A stretch of DNA of 12,450 nucleotides from Spirochaetota bacterium (GTDB lineage Bacteria > Spirochaetota > UBA4802 > UBA5368): positions 1-12,450 of the forward strand of contig JAGODA010000068.1 in the NCBI GenBank assembly GCA_017998475.1, in the 5' to 3' direction. The notes under the pieces were generated by a model. It ran no database searches. It saw only the letters and a list, made by a program, of their open reading frames with translations, and was not told the origin of the DNA. This document shows, one piece after another, positions 1 to 7,531 of the stretch. Every line of letters begins with the position of its first letter. Positions within the stretch are counted from its first letter, which is position 1. The translations under genes and the position numbers were made by a program.

Positions 1-717
1 CGCCTTACGCTTCCGCTCTTCAGCGGAAAGAACCTCGACGTGAGCTACATCCCCATCAACGAGACGCTCACGCCCCCGGGCAGCACCCCGCTCCCGGTCG
101 CCGTGGTGGAGGAGCTCATCCGCCGCTCCGCGCATCGCGTCATCATCGACAAGTGCACGTGCCGCGACGCGCGGCGATGCGAGGAACACCCCGTGGAGAT
201 GGGATGCACCCTGCTGGGGGAAGGGACGCGTGAGATCGATCCGCGCATCGCCCGGCACGTATGCGTCGAAGAGGCGATAGACGACCTGCACGCCACCCTG
301 CGCGAGGGACTCATCCCCATGACCGGCCGCGTGAAAATCGACAACTTCATCTGGGGGGTCCGCGACCGGGGGAAGCTTCTCACCGTCTGCCACTGCTGCC
401 GCTGCTGCTGCACGATCCTCAATTCGGGGAAATACCTCCCCTCTGAGGCATCGGCCGCGCTGGTGCCGCTCCGGGGGGTACGGATCGCGGTCGACGCCTC
501 GCTGTGCACGCGCTGCGGCTCCTGCGTCAGCGAATGTTTTATGGGAGCCATCACGATGAGAGGCGGCATTCCAGTTCACGACGAGACGCGCTGCAAGGCC
601 TGCGGGCGCTGCGAGACGGTGTGTCCGACAGGAGCGACGCGCATGAGCGTTGACAACATCGACGCCGCGGTGGACGAGCTCCTCGGACGCATACGGAAAC
701 GCATTAATTTCGAATAG
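1..717 (+). CDS. Cysteine-rich 2[4Fe-4S] ferredoxin-type protein, copy A (5' end outside window)
   Basis: Probable iron-sulfur electron carrier. Counting residues from a GTG at position 40, the C-terminal half holds two CxxCxxCxxxC motifs (C156-C166 and C185-C195), the standard pattern for two [4Fe-4S] clusters. Upstream lie a C-x-C-R-x5-C-x8-C motif (C39, C41, C47, C56) and a dense cluster CHCCRCCC at 117-124. The frame stays open from the GTG to the window edge. The residues encoded by bases 1-39 align with the paralogue at 1007-1846 (LPLFSGKN against INPFFAYP), so the GTG is most likely internal and the gene starts to the left of the window. The stop codon TAG overlaps the AGGAGG site of the small membrane-protein gene that follows, indicating an operon. 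The domain call is firm. The partner and reaction are unknown; a membrane-linked electron-transfer role is inferred from the neighbours. Confidence 0.85.
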   Translation, partial: RLTLPLFSGKNLDVSYIPINETLTPPGSTPLPVAVVEELIRRSAHRVIIDKCTCRDARRCEEHPVEMGCTLLGEGTREIDPRIARHVCVEEAIDDLHATLREGLIPMTGRVKIDNFIWGVRDRGKLLTVCHCCRCCCTILNSGKYLPSEASAALVPLRGVRIAVDASLCTRCGSCVSECFMGAITMRGGIPVHDETRCKACGRCETVCPTGATRMSVDNIDAAVDELLGRIRKRINFE

Positions 718-726
718 GAGGAAAGC

Positions 727-996
727 ATGCTCGATTCAAAGGCTTTCTGGCACTTTCTGATGGCGGGCGCGATCGGTCTTTATCTGCTCGTTCTCGCCGG
801 GCTGTATCTCCTGCCGAGCACCATCCTGGCGGCGGCCGTACTCGCCGGCCTCCTGGTCCTGCATGCAAGCGAGATACCCCACGCGAAGCGAATAGCGCTG
901 CCGAAAGGAATCAGCGCGCGTACTACGGTGATCAAGACGATGCTCTTCGGTTTTACCTGGTGGCTCCCGCTGAAAAACGGCGTTCTTGAGAAATAA
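727..996 (+). CDS. Small two-helix membrane protein between ferredoxin paralogues
   Basis: An 89-residue protein that I do not recognise as a named family. It has two adjoining hydrophobic stretches, about residues 8-29 and 31-47, followed by a basic segment (HAKRIALPKG) and a C-terminal part with a second, shorter hydrophobic region ending in FTWWLPLKNG. It is predicted to be an inner-membrane protein with little outside the bilayer. The ATG has a strong AGGAGG site 5 nt upstream that overlaps the previous stop codon, and its own TAA is part of the TAAGGAGG site of the next gene, so the three genes are almost certainly translated from one message. It contains no cysteine and so carries no iron-sulfur cluster. 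A role as membrane anchor or partner for the two flanking ferredoxins is inference from position only. Confidence 0.8.
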   Translation: MLDSKAFWHFLMAGAIGLYLLVLAGLYLLPSTILAAAVLAGLLVLHASEIPHAKRIALPKGISARTTVIKTMLFGFTWWLPLKNGVLEK

Positions 997-1006
997 GGAG
1001 GCGCGC

Positions 1007-1846
1007 ATGATTCCGTTTCGCTACGGCCCCGGACGACGATTCGTTAAAACCGCGGTCCGGCTGTCATGGCCGATCATCGTTGCGGCGAAGCGACTGAGCG
1101 CCGTCCCGGTGTTCAGGTGGATTATCAATCCCTTTTTCGCCTACCCGCACAACGAGGTGACAGCAATCCCCATAAACGTGCCGCTCTCCCCGCCCGACAG
1201 CGTACCCCTGCCCCGGCGCCTGGTCGAGCGCGTGATACGCGAGGCGTCCGATATCTTCATTCTGGATGAATGCATTTGCCGCGGAAAGCTCGATTGCGCG
1301 AACCACCCGAAGACGATCGGCTGCATGGCGCTCGGGAAGGCCGTCGACCGCATGCATCCATCACACGGCCGCAGGGCGACGATGGAAGAGGCCTTCGCGC
1401 ATGTCAAAAAGGCCGCGGAGGCGGGACTGATCGCCAACATCGCTCACGTGTGGATCGATCCGCTGGCCTTCATGCTCGCGCCGTTCAATCGCCTCATGTT
1501 CATCTGTTTCTGCGACGATTGCTGCTGCCTCTACCGGACACACATGAAGCGTCGCGGGCCGAACCTCGACCGGGCCTACCGGCGGCTTCCGGGAATTTCG
1601 ATCAGGCTCGACACGGAGCTCTGCGACGGATGCGGCCTCTGCGACGAACGCTGCTTCGTGGCGGCGATACGGATGGAAAACGGAAGGCCCGCAATTGGCC
1701 ACGATTGCAAGGGGTGCGGGCGATGCGTGGAGCTGTGCCCGCACGGAGCGCTCTCACTTTCCCTGGCCGATGAAGAGACGCTCGCCCGACGGTTGATCGG
1801 TCACGTCAGGTCTCTTGCCGATATAGGACCGGGCTCCGGAAGCTGA
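1007..1846 (+). CDS. Cysteine-rich 2[4Fe-4S] ferredoxin-type protein, copy B
   Basis: A 279-residue paralogue of the protein encoded at the left edge. The N-terminal ~45 residues are basic and hydrophobic (a stretch at about 17-45) and could lie on or in the membrane. Then come C-x-C-R-x5-C-x8-C (C89, C91, C97, C106), the cluster CFCDDCCC (C167, C169, C172-174) and two CxxCxxCxxxC ferredoxin motifs (C206-C216, C234-C244). The start is the ATG at 1007, preceded by TAAGGAGG, which includes the stop codon of the small membrane-protein gene; a TTG at 986 is also in frame but lies inside that gene and upstream of this site. The 3' end overlaps the convergent histidine-kinase gene by 41 bp, with no terminator between them. 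It probably transfers electrons to or from an unidentified oxidoreductase. The family assignment is secure; the function is not. Confidence 0.88.
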   Translation: MIPFRYGPGRRFVKTAVRLSWPIIVAAKRLSAVPVFRWIINPFFAYPHNEVTAIPINVPLSPPDSVPLPRRLVERVIREASDIFILDECICRGKLDCANHPKTIGCMALGKAVDRMHPSHGRRATMEEAFAHVKKAAEAGLIANIAHVWIDPLAFMLAPFNRLMFICFCDDCCCLYRTHMKRRGPNLDRAYRRLPGISIRLDTELCDGCGLCDERCFVAAIRMENGRPAIGHDCKGCGRCVELCPHGALSLSLADEETLARRLIGHVRSLADIGPGSGS

Positions 1847-4073
1847 CGACGAATTCCGTGCCCTCGCCGGCCCTCGAATGGATGACCAGCTCCCCGTGCA
1901 GCTGGCCGACCAGGGTCTTGACCAGCTGGAGGCCAAGCGTCGAGGGAGTTTCGGTGTCGACCGCCCCGCCGATCCCGATCCCCGTGTCCCTGACCGAAAG
2001 GGTGTAGAGCGCACCCTCGGGGTTTTCGCGTTCCATGCCGTTGAAGCGAATGACGACCTCGCCGCGCCGGCCGTCAGGGAAAGCGTGCTTGAAGCAGTTG
2101 GTAAGGAGCTCGTTTACGATAAGCCCGCAGGGGATGGCCGTGTCGATGCCGAGGAATACCTCTTCGACCTTTACATCGAGCAGCACGACACCCTGCACCC
2201 CCGAATAGGAGTGGATGAGGGAGCGCGCCAGTTTCCCGATATAGTCGGAAAAATCAACCCCCAGAAAGTTCTCCGACTTGTATATCTTTTCGTGTATCAG
2301 CGACATCGAGCGTATCCGGTTCTGGCTCTCCATCAGGATATCGCGTACGGTATCGTCGTTCATGGTCCGCATCTGGAGGTTGAGCAAACTGGAGAGTATC
2401 TGCATGTTGTTTTTTACCCGGTGATGTATCTCCTTTAACAGCAGCTCCTTTTCTCTCAGGGAGGCGGCGACGATTTCCTCGGATTTCTTTCGCCCGGTGA
2501 TGTCGTTCATGAAGTTGAGGATCGCCGGACGTCCCTGCCAGGAAACGAGCATCGCGCTCACCCTCATCCAGCGCACGGAACCGTCGGAATCCAACAGCCT
2601 GAATTCGTGCTCGTTCGGGAGGTCCTCCCCCGCAATTCTCCTCAGGAACCTGTCCCTCATCACTTCGCGGTCGTCGGGATGAATGTAGTCCAGGTACGGG
2701 ACATCGATGAGCTCCTCCGGCCTCCTTCCTACGAACTCGAAGGTGCGCGCGTTCGCGAACACCACGCGGAAGTCCCGTGTTATGAATATCGCCTCGGTGG
2801 CGTTTTCGATGAGCTGCCGGTACTTCTCCTCGGACTCGGCAAGGGCCTCGAGTGCCTGAAGGCCCCCGGCGCGCGCGCTGTTGATGCGCTCGGCGAGACC
2901 CGACGAGAAGAGGATCACCTGGAGCGCGGCGCCCATGTGGATGCTGTAATGCGTCAGGAAGTTGGAAGGCAGGATGGTCAATGCCCTCAGGATGGCCACC
3001 GAGGCGCCGATTACATATACGAGCCATGCCAGCAGGTAAATCCTCGCACCGGAGACCCGTTTCTTAAGTGAGACGAACACAACGGCGGTGATCACCACGA
3101 TCCCCGCGATAGAGGTGTAGGTGGCGAGGCCGTCGGCTTTTCCCGGCGGTAGCGTGAGGGCAAGGAGCACATTGATCACACTTACGCCGGCGAGGGCCAG
3201 CAGCAGTCGGTCGAGGAGGGGCATGGTCGTATTAGTATTCAGGAAGGAGCGCGCGAAGAGATAGAAACTCGCCCCGAGGAGGTTCACGAACACCGACAGT
3301 GATACGTTCGCCCACCAGACGTTTGCCGGCCAGAGGTATTTGAACGACACCCCGTTGAAGGTCAGCGTATATGCCAGAAGCGTACCGACGAAGAACACAT
3401 AATAGAGATAGCTTCGGTCCCTCACCGAGAAAAAGATGAGGAGGTTGTAGAGAAACATCGCGATCATGATTCCGTAAAATGCCCAGAGGACGGAGTTCTC
3501 GACCTCCTCGTGTTCGGTAAAGGATCGTATCGTCCAGAGGTAGAGCATGAGACTCAGCGTTGATGTGGTCTCCAGCCGCAGGTAGTAGCTCGCTGTACCC
3601 GGTCCCTGCCGTACGGGAAAGACGAAATTGCGATGGCGCACCGGGCGCGAGTCGAAGGGATGCATGTCACCCGTCCGGACGACCTGTGCCGATCCTCCTT
3701 GAAATGTGTAAAATTCCACATGGTCCACGAATGGCTGAGGCAGTTCGAGGAGGAGGTCGAACGCTTCAGCGGTCCGGTTGTCCAGCGTAAAGCGCGCCCA
3801 GACGGCCCCGTGCATATAACCGAAATTGGGGTGATCGGAATCGGAGGGTGAAAATCCGCAGGCGGAATTCGGCGAGGAGACTTCGTCGATGGTATACCGC
3901 CTGTCGGCGTCGATGAGGATCTCGAGGTTTCGCCCTATGGCTGCGCTATTGAAACTCTCGTCGATTACGACAGGTTCCGCGGCGAACACGCAGGCCGCTG
4001 ACGTAATGATAAAAAGCGCAACCGCGCAGAACGCACCCCATGCGGCCGCCGGTATTCGCACGAACGCAATCAT
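1806..4073 (-). CDS. 7TMR-DISM sensor histidine kinase with PAS and HisKA_2 domains
   Basis: A 755-residue membrane sensor kinase. Residues 1-32 form a signal peptide (hydrophobic core AVALFIITSAACVFA). About 35-180 is a periplasmic 7TMR-DISM extracellular domain of the carbohydrate-binding-like type, and 190-395 holds about seven membrane helices. A PAS/PAC sensor follows at about 410-530, then a HisKA_2 dimerisation domain with EIHHRVKNN at 548-556 (likely phosphoacceptor H551) and an HATPase domain with N box NELLTN (654-659) and G box DTGIGIG (696-702). The start at 4073 is preferred because the signal peptide begins there, a GGAGG site lies 9 nt upstream and a good promoter lies just before it; the 77-residue upstream extension overlaps thiD in antiphase. 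No response regulator is encoded in the window, so it is an orphan here. The ligand is unknown. Kinases of this class are frequent in spirochaetes. Confidence 0.93.
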   Translation of the reverse strand: MIAFVRIPAAAWGAFCAVALFIITSAACVFAAEPVVIDESFNSAAIGRNLEILIDADRRYTIDEVSSPNSACGFSPSDSDHPNFGYMHGAVWARFTLDNRTAEAFDLLLELPQPFVDHVEFYTFQGGSAQVVRTGDMHPFDSRPVRHRNFVFPVRQGPGTASYYLRLETTSTLSLMLYLWTIRSFTEHEEVENSVLWAFYGIMIAMFLYNLLIFFSVRDRSYLYYVFFVGTLLAYTLTFNGVSFKYLWPANVWWANVSLSVFVNLLGASFYLFARSFLNTNTTMPLLDRLLLALAGVSVINVLLALTLPPGKADGLATYTSIAGIVVITAVVFVSLKKRVSGARIYLLAWLVYVIGASVAILRALTILPSNFLTHYSIHMGAALQVILFSSGLAERINSARAGGLQALEALAESEEKYRQLIENATEAIFITRDFRVVFANARTFEFVGRRPEELIDVPYLDYIHPDDREVMRDRFLRRIAGEDLPNEHEFRLLDSDGSVRWMRVSAMLVSWQGRPAILNFMNDITGRKKSEEIVAASLREKELLLKEIHHRVKNNMQILSSLLNLQMRTMNDDTVRDILMESQNRIRSMSLIHEKIYKSENFLGVDFSDYIGKLARSLIHSYSGVQGVVLLDVKVEEVFLGIDTAIPCGLIVNELLTNCFKHAFPDGRRGEVVIRFNGMERENPEGALYTLSVRDTGIGIGGAVDTETPSTLGLQLVKTLVGQLHGELVIHSRAGEGTEFVVSFRSPVLYRQET

Positions 4074-4097
4074 CCCTTTCCACCTCCTCCGCCTGTT

Positions 4098-4126
4098 ACT
4101 GTATGCGCAATCTGGCCCGGAGTCAA
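4098..4126 (-). promoter_or_regulatory. Predicted sigma70-type promoter of the histidine-kinase gene
   Basis: On the minus strand, TTGACT (4126-4121) and TACAGT (4103-4098) are separated by 17 bp. They match the -35 consensus at 5 of 6 positions and the -10 consensus at 4 of 6. Transcription would begin near 4091, leaving a leader of about 18 nt that contains the GGAGG site of the kinase gene. This supports the start at 4073 and suggests that the kinase can be expressed separately from thiD. Prediction from sequence only. Confidence 0.5.
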
Positions 4127-4138
4127 GCCAAACTGCGC

Positions 4139-4933
4139 TCAGGAGGAAGTAATCGGCGCGAGGTGGTTGGTGGGACCGTGACCGCTCCCCAGCCTGAGCG
4201 AAGAGCGGATCGCCTCGGTGATATAGCGTTTGGCGCTCTCTACAGCACCGTGTACGCTCTCGCCGCGCGCCAGGGCGGTCGCTATGGCCGCGGAATAGGT
4301 GCATCCCGTACCGTGGGTATCGGCGGTGGCGATGCGCGGGACACTGTACGTGTGAAAATCCTTGCCATCGTAGAGAATGTCCACCGCGTCACCGGCCAGG
4401 TGGCCCCCCTTCACCACGACATTCCGGGCGCCCATCGCCCGGATCGCGCGGGCCGCCTTTTTCATGTCGTCCACCGATTCGATTGCAAAGCCGCACAACG
4501 CCGCCGCCTCGGGAACGTTCGGCGTGGCGACCAGGGCGAGCGGCAGCAGTGTGGTGATAAGGCTCTCTCGCGCCTCGTCGCGCAACAGGTGCGCGCCGCC
4601 CTTGGCCACCATCACGGGATCGACCACCAGCCGATCTATCCGATATTCCCCGATCTTGCGGACGACCGTTCTGATAATTTCCGAAGAGGAGAGCATTCCC
4701 GTCTTCGCCGCATCCGCGCCGATGTCGGAAAGCACGGAGTCGAACTGTTTCTCGATAAAGTCCACGGGGATATCGAGCACCCCCTGTACCCCGGTGGTAT
4801 TCTGGGCGGTGAGCGCCGTTATGACGCTCATTCCAAAACCGCCCAGCACGGTAATCGTTTTGAGGTCGGCCTGGATTCCTGCGCCGCCGCCGGAATCCGA
4901 GCCCGCTATGGTCAGCACTCTCGCTATGCTCAT
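4139..4933 (-). CDS. thiD: Hydroxymethylpyrimidine/phosphomethylpyrimidine kinase ThiD
   Basis: A 264-residue cytoplasmic enzyme of thiamine synthesis. ThiD phosphorylates 4-amino-5-hydroxymethyl-2-methylpyrimidine (HMP) to HMP-P and then to HMP-PP, the pyrimidine half of thiamine phosphate. The sequence shows the ribokinase-fold signature of the family: [16 protein letters not shown] at 11-26, Gln44 in TAQNTTGVQ (the HMP-contacting position in known ThiD), DPVMV at 105-109, and the anion-hole motif DTHGTGCT at 205-212 with C211 as the catalytic cysteine position. Length is normal for a monofunctional ThiD, with no fused ThiE domain. The ATG overlaps the stop codon of rmuC as ATGA, with GGAGAG just upstream, so translation is likely coupled to rmuC. 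No other thiamine gene is in the window and no TPP riboswitch is apparent upstream. Confidence 0.97.
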   Translation of the reverse strand: MSIARVLTIAGSDSGGGAGIQADLKTITVLGGFGMSVITALTAQNTTGVQGVLDIPVDFIEKQFDSVLSDIGADAAKTGMLSSSEIIRTVVRKIGEYRIDRLVVDPVMVAKGGAHLLRDEARESLITTLLPLALVATPNVPEAAALCGFAIESVDDMKKAARAIRAMGARNVVVKGGHLAGDAVDILYDGKDFHTYSVPRIATADTHGTGCTYSAAIATALARGESVHGAVESAKRYITEAIRSSLRLGSGHGPTNHLAPITSS

Positions 4934-6303
4934 CTGGATTTTCTCTCCGAATGTGGTTCGACGGCGCCGTTGCCGGGCGCTTCGCCTTCATCGTCATCCG
5001 CCAGCATCGCCGCGCCCTCGGCCGCCGGCAGTTCCTGCACCTTCCGAAGCTTGCGCTCGATGGTGCGCGATTTGCGCGCCGCATCCTCTATGGTGTTGCT
5101 CGCCTCGCGGAGCTTCTGCTGCGTCCGGTCGAGTATGTCGCCGAAGCGCCCGAACTCCATTTTTACCGCCCCGAGGAGCGCCCACACCTCGCTGGAGCGC
5201 TTCTCAATGGCGAGCGTGCGGAATCCCATCTGCAAGCTGTTGAGAAGCGCGGCGAGTGTGGTCGGCCCCGCCACCACCACGCGGTATTCGCGCTGGAGCG
5301 TTTCGGTCAATCCGCTCCTTCGTATAACCTCCGCGTAAAGGCCCTCCGTGGGAAGGTACATGATGCCGAAATCGGTCGTCTCGGGAGGGTTGAGGTACTT
5401 CTCGCGTATGTCTTTCGCCGATGACTTTATCCGCGCCTCCAGGCCTTTCGCCGCCTCCTCCGCGGCGCGGGCGTTGGCCTGCTCCTGCGCCTCGAGAAGG
5501 CGCTGATAGTCCTCCTGGGGGAATTTGGCGTCGATGGGCAGCCAGACCGTCTCGGCATCGTTGTCGCCGCGACCGGGTAGCCGTATGGCGAATTCGACCC
5601 GCTCGCGGCTGCCGCGTCTGGTGGCGACGTTCGCCTCGTACTGTTCGCCGGTGAGGATCTGTTCGAGCAGGGCCCCCAGCTGTATCTCACCCCAGGTTCC
5701 GCGGGACTTGACGTTCGTCAGCACCTTCCTGAGGTCGCCGACGTTCGACGCCAGTGCCTGCATCTCGCCGAGCCCCCGGTACACCTGCTCCAGGCGGTCG
5801 CTTACCAGCTTGAAGGACTCGCCGAGGCGCTTTTCGAGCGTGGACTGCAATTTTTCGTCCACGGTCGCGCGCATCGCCTCGAGCTTGCGCGTGTTGTCGT
5901 CCTGAAGGGCCCTCAGCCGCTCCTCCACGGTTGAGCGCATGCGCTCGAGCCTCGTTTCGTTCGAGGCGGTGAGCGTGGCCAGCTGCTGCGAAAAAGAGTC
6001 GAGCTGGTTCTTCTGTAAACCGGCTATCTCGGTCATGCGCGCGAGCAGCGAATCGCTGAAAAGCCGCAGCGTGTTCGCCCCTTCCTCGCGGCCCTGGCGG
6101 GCCACCGCCGCTGCCTCGAGCCGGGCGCGCCCCAGCTCCTCTTTCATGCCCTGCTCCGCGCGCTCCTGGCCCTTCTCGAGCGCGGACAGGCGTTGTTCGA
6201 GACCGGCAGATCCCTGCCGGTCGCCGCGTAACAGCATCACCAGAAGCATCACCACGTTGATCACGAGAAGCACGAATACGGCGATTATCAGATAAGAGGA
6301 CAT
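4930..6303 (-). CDS. rmuC: RmuC-family DNA recombination protein
   Basis: A 457-residue protein. Residues 5-26 form an N-terminal membrane helix; about 33-170 is a long charged coiled coil rich in Glu, Arg, Ala and Leu; about 175-410 is the RmuC domain. Recognisable RmuC signatures are [17 protein letters not shown] (201-217), LPIDAKFP (255-262, with the D-x-K pair D258/K260 expected of a restriction-endonuclease-like core), [21 protein letters not shown] (306-326, the most conserved stretch) and [16 protein letters not shown] (345-360). Known RmuC proteins limit inversions at short repeats in E. coli and are thought to act as nucleases on DNA structures; the biochemical activity is inferred. 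The tail after 425 is acidic and low-complexity. The ATG at 6303 has AGGAG about 6 nt upstream. Its stop overlaps the thiD start (ATGA), so the two form one translational unit. Confidence 0.95.
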   Translation of the reverse strand: MSSYLIIAVFVLLVINVVMLLVMLLRGDRQGSAGLEQRLSALEKGQERAEQGMKEELGRARLEAAAVARQGREEGANTLRLFSDSLLARMTEIAGLQKNQLDSFSQQLATLTASNETRLERMRSTVEERLRALQDDNTRKLEAMRATVDEKLQSTLEKRLGESFKLVSDRLEQVYRGLGEMQALASNVGDLRKVLTNVKSRGTWGEIQLGALLEQILTGEQYEANVATRRGSRERVEFAIRLPGRGDNDAETVWLPIDAKFPQEDYQRLLEAQEQANARAAEEAAKGLEARIKSSAKDIREKYLNPPETTDFGIMYLPTEGLYAEVIRRSGLTETLQREYRVVVAGPTTLAALLNSLQMGFRTLAIEKRSSEVWALLGAVKMEFGRFGDILDRTQQKLREASNTIEDAARKSRTIERKLRKVQELPAAEGAAMLADDDEGEAPGNGAVEPHSERKSR

Positions 6304-6342
6304 GCTCGCTCCTGCACAGAATTTCGATGATACTCTCTGGTA

Positions 6343-6372
6343 TTAATACGCGCGGCACGCCATTAAAATCAA
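6343..6372 (-). promoter_or_regulatory. Possible promoter of the rmuC-thiD unit
   Basis: In the 120-bp gap upstream of rmuC, the minus strand reads TTGATT (6372-6367), 18 bp, then TATTAA (6348-6343). Each hexamer matches the sigma70 consensus at 4 of 6 positions, and the gap is clearly more AT-rich than the genes around it. The start site would fall near 6336, about 33 nt before the ATG. I see no terminator for the upstream oxidoreductase gene, so read-through from it is also possible. Confidence 0.35.
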
Positions 6373-6423
6373 CAATTTCCGACCGTGATGCAGCGCCTGC
6401 CGGAAAAAAATGGGGAAAGGGCA

Positions 6424-7527
6424 TCAGTCGAACCAGCGCACCGGTTCCCTCACCGAAGCGGCGAGATCCGGGTTCCGCCAGCAATCGAAGCGCGCCTTGA
6501 GAATCGCCAGGCGCAGAAGCTGCTTGTTAAAGGGAAGAGAGTCCATCTTTTCCTTGCGCGCGAGCTTGCCCTGGAAACCGCGGGTAAAGCGATGAAAATC
6601 CATGGCCGCCCTGGTCGTGCTCGAGTGGGCCAGCGCCGCCACCCTGCCCGAAAGGAGCGCGCCCACGATACCGTATCCCCAGAAGGGCTCGATCATTCCC
6701 GACAGGGTCCCGGCCAGTATCTTCCCCTCCCAGAACAGTTTCGCCTCGCGCGGGAAATACCCCGTGAAGGAACGCCAGGAATCGAACTCGATCCCGCGGG
6801 ATTTATGAAGCACCCGACGGAATCCGGCAAGCTCCCTTTCGCCAAGGGGCGCCCGGGAGAAGAGCAGCGCGAACATAAGCCCGTTGAGCGAGGCGGTGTA
6901 GCCGTAGTCGACGCTGTAGCGGCCCATGTGGATCGCCCCGCTCGATTCCCCCTCCGGCGTCGGCGCGGTTGCGCTGTATCCGTAAGTTCCCGCGCAGCGG
7001 ACTCCCACAAGATCGTACACCTCCCTGTACAGCCCCGTGGCAATGATGCTCCCCTTTGGAGCCCTTGCCAGTTCCTCCGCTCCCAGCGTGCGGCCGAAAA
7101 CGAATTGCACCTTCTCTGCGCGCGCGATATCGTACAATCGGGTATCGATGGAACTCTTCCCGGGGCCCCGCTCGACATTGTACGCACACGTATTGTTGAC
7201 GTAGGGAGGAAGTGTTATCCTTCCGGAGTTATACCAGAAGGCCGGGTATTCGCGGGTGGGCACAAAGCAGTCGGAGAGGTCGATGCCGATATAGTCCCAG
7301 GTCTCACGCGGCTGCAGCGGTGTTGTGTGGATGGACGGATGCACGGCGGCAGATCCCCCTATCCGCGGCTCCCGGTCATACACCACCACCCTGTGCCCCT
7401 CGCGCGCCAGGTTGATCGCGGCGACCATTCCTGCCAGGCCGGCGCCGTATACCGCAATTTCGCCCGGCTTCTTCTTCGCGTTCCTCATCGGTTCCTCGGG
7501 ACCGGACCGGCATGCGGACCGGTACAT
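6424..7527 (-). CDS. FAD-dependent oxidoreductase of the geranylgeranyl-reductase-like type
   Basis: Counting from the ATG at 7527 the protein has 367 residues. The N-terminus has a Rossmann dinucleotide-binding motif, AVYGAGLAGMVAAINLA at 25-41 (G28, G30, G33), ending in the acidic D51 of VVVYDRE that binds the adenosine ribose. A second nucleotide-site signature, IIATGLY, lies at 161-167. Near the C-terminus, GMIEPFWGYGIVGALLSGRVAA (about 277-298) resembles the PF-x-G-x-GI-x(4)-SG segment of geranylgeranyl reductases and related flavoprotein hydroxylases, but the usual GD pair before it is replaced by GT (273-274). No membrane helix is evident. It is most likely a FAD-linked reductase or dehydrogenase of unknown substrate. 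An ATG at 7488 (residue 14) with GAGGAA upstream is an alternative start; the one at 7527 has AAGGA 8 nt upstream and lies 4 nt after the hotdog gene's stop, so the two are cotranscribed. Confidence 0.82.
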   Translation of the reverse strand: MYRSACRSGPEEPMRNAKKKPGEIAVYGAGLAGMVAAINLAREGHRVVVYDREPRIGGSAAVHPSIHTTPLQPRETWDYIGIDLSDCFVPTREYPAFWYNSGRITLPPYVNNTCAYNVERGPGKSSIDTRLYDIARAEKVQFVFGRTLGAEELARAPKGSIIATGLYREVYDLVGVRCAGTYGYSATAPTPEGESSGAIHMGRYSVDYGYTASLNGLMFALLFSRAPLGERELAGFRRVLHKSRGIEFDSWRSFTGYFPREAKLFWEGKILAGTLSGMIEPFWGYGIVGALLSGRVAALAHSSTTRAAMDFHRFTRGFQGKLARKEKMDSLPFNKQLLRLAILKARFDCWRNPDLAASVREPVRWFD

Positions 7528-7531
7528 TACT

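Noticed and set aside
986..1006. TTG start for ferredoxin copy B
   Set aside because: It lies within the end of the small membrane-protein gene, and the perfect TAAGGAGG site is downstream of it, right before the ATG at 1007.
4074..4138. TPP riboswitch or terminator around thiD
   Set aside because: The short gaps on either side of thiD hold no THI-box-like structure and no hairpin followed by T residues.
4074..4304. 77-residue N-terminal extension of the histidine kinase
   Set aside because: It lies antiphase over the end of thiD, has no domain, and precedes a clear signal peptide with its own GGAGG site and promoter at 4073.
4040..5338. Long plus-strand open frame opposite thiD and rmuC (432 codons)
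   Set aside because: Its translation is low-complexity and rich in Arg, Ser and Ala, as expected for the complement of GC-rich genes, while the minus strand encodes well-recognised ThiD and RmuC.
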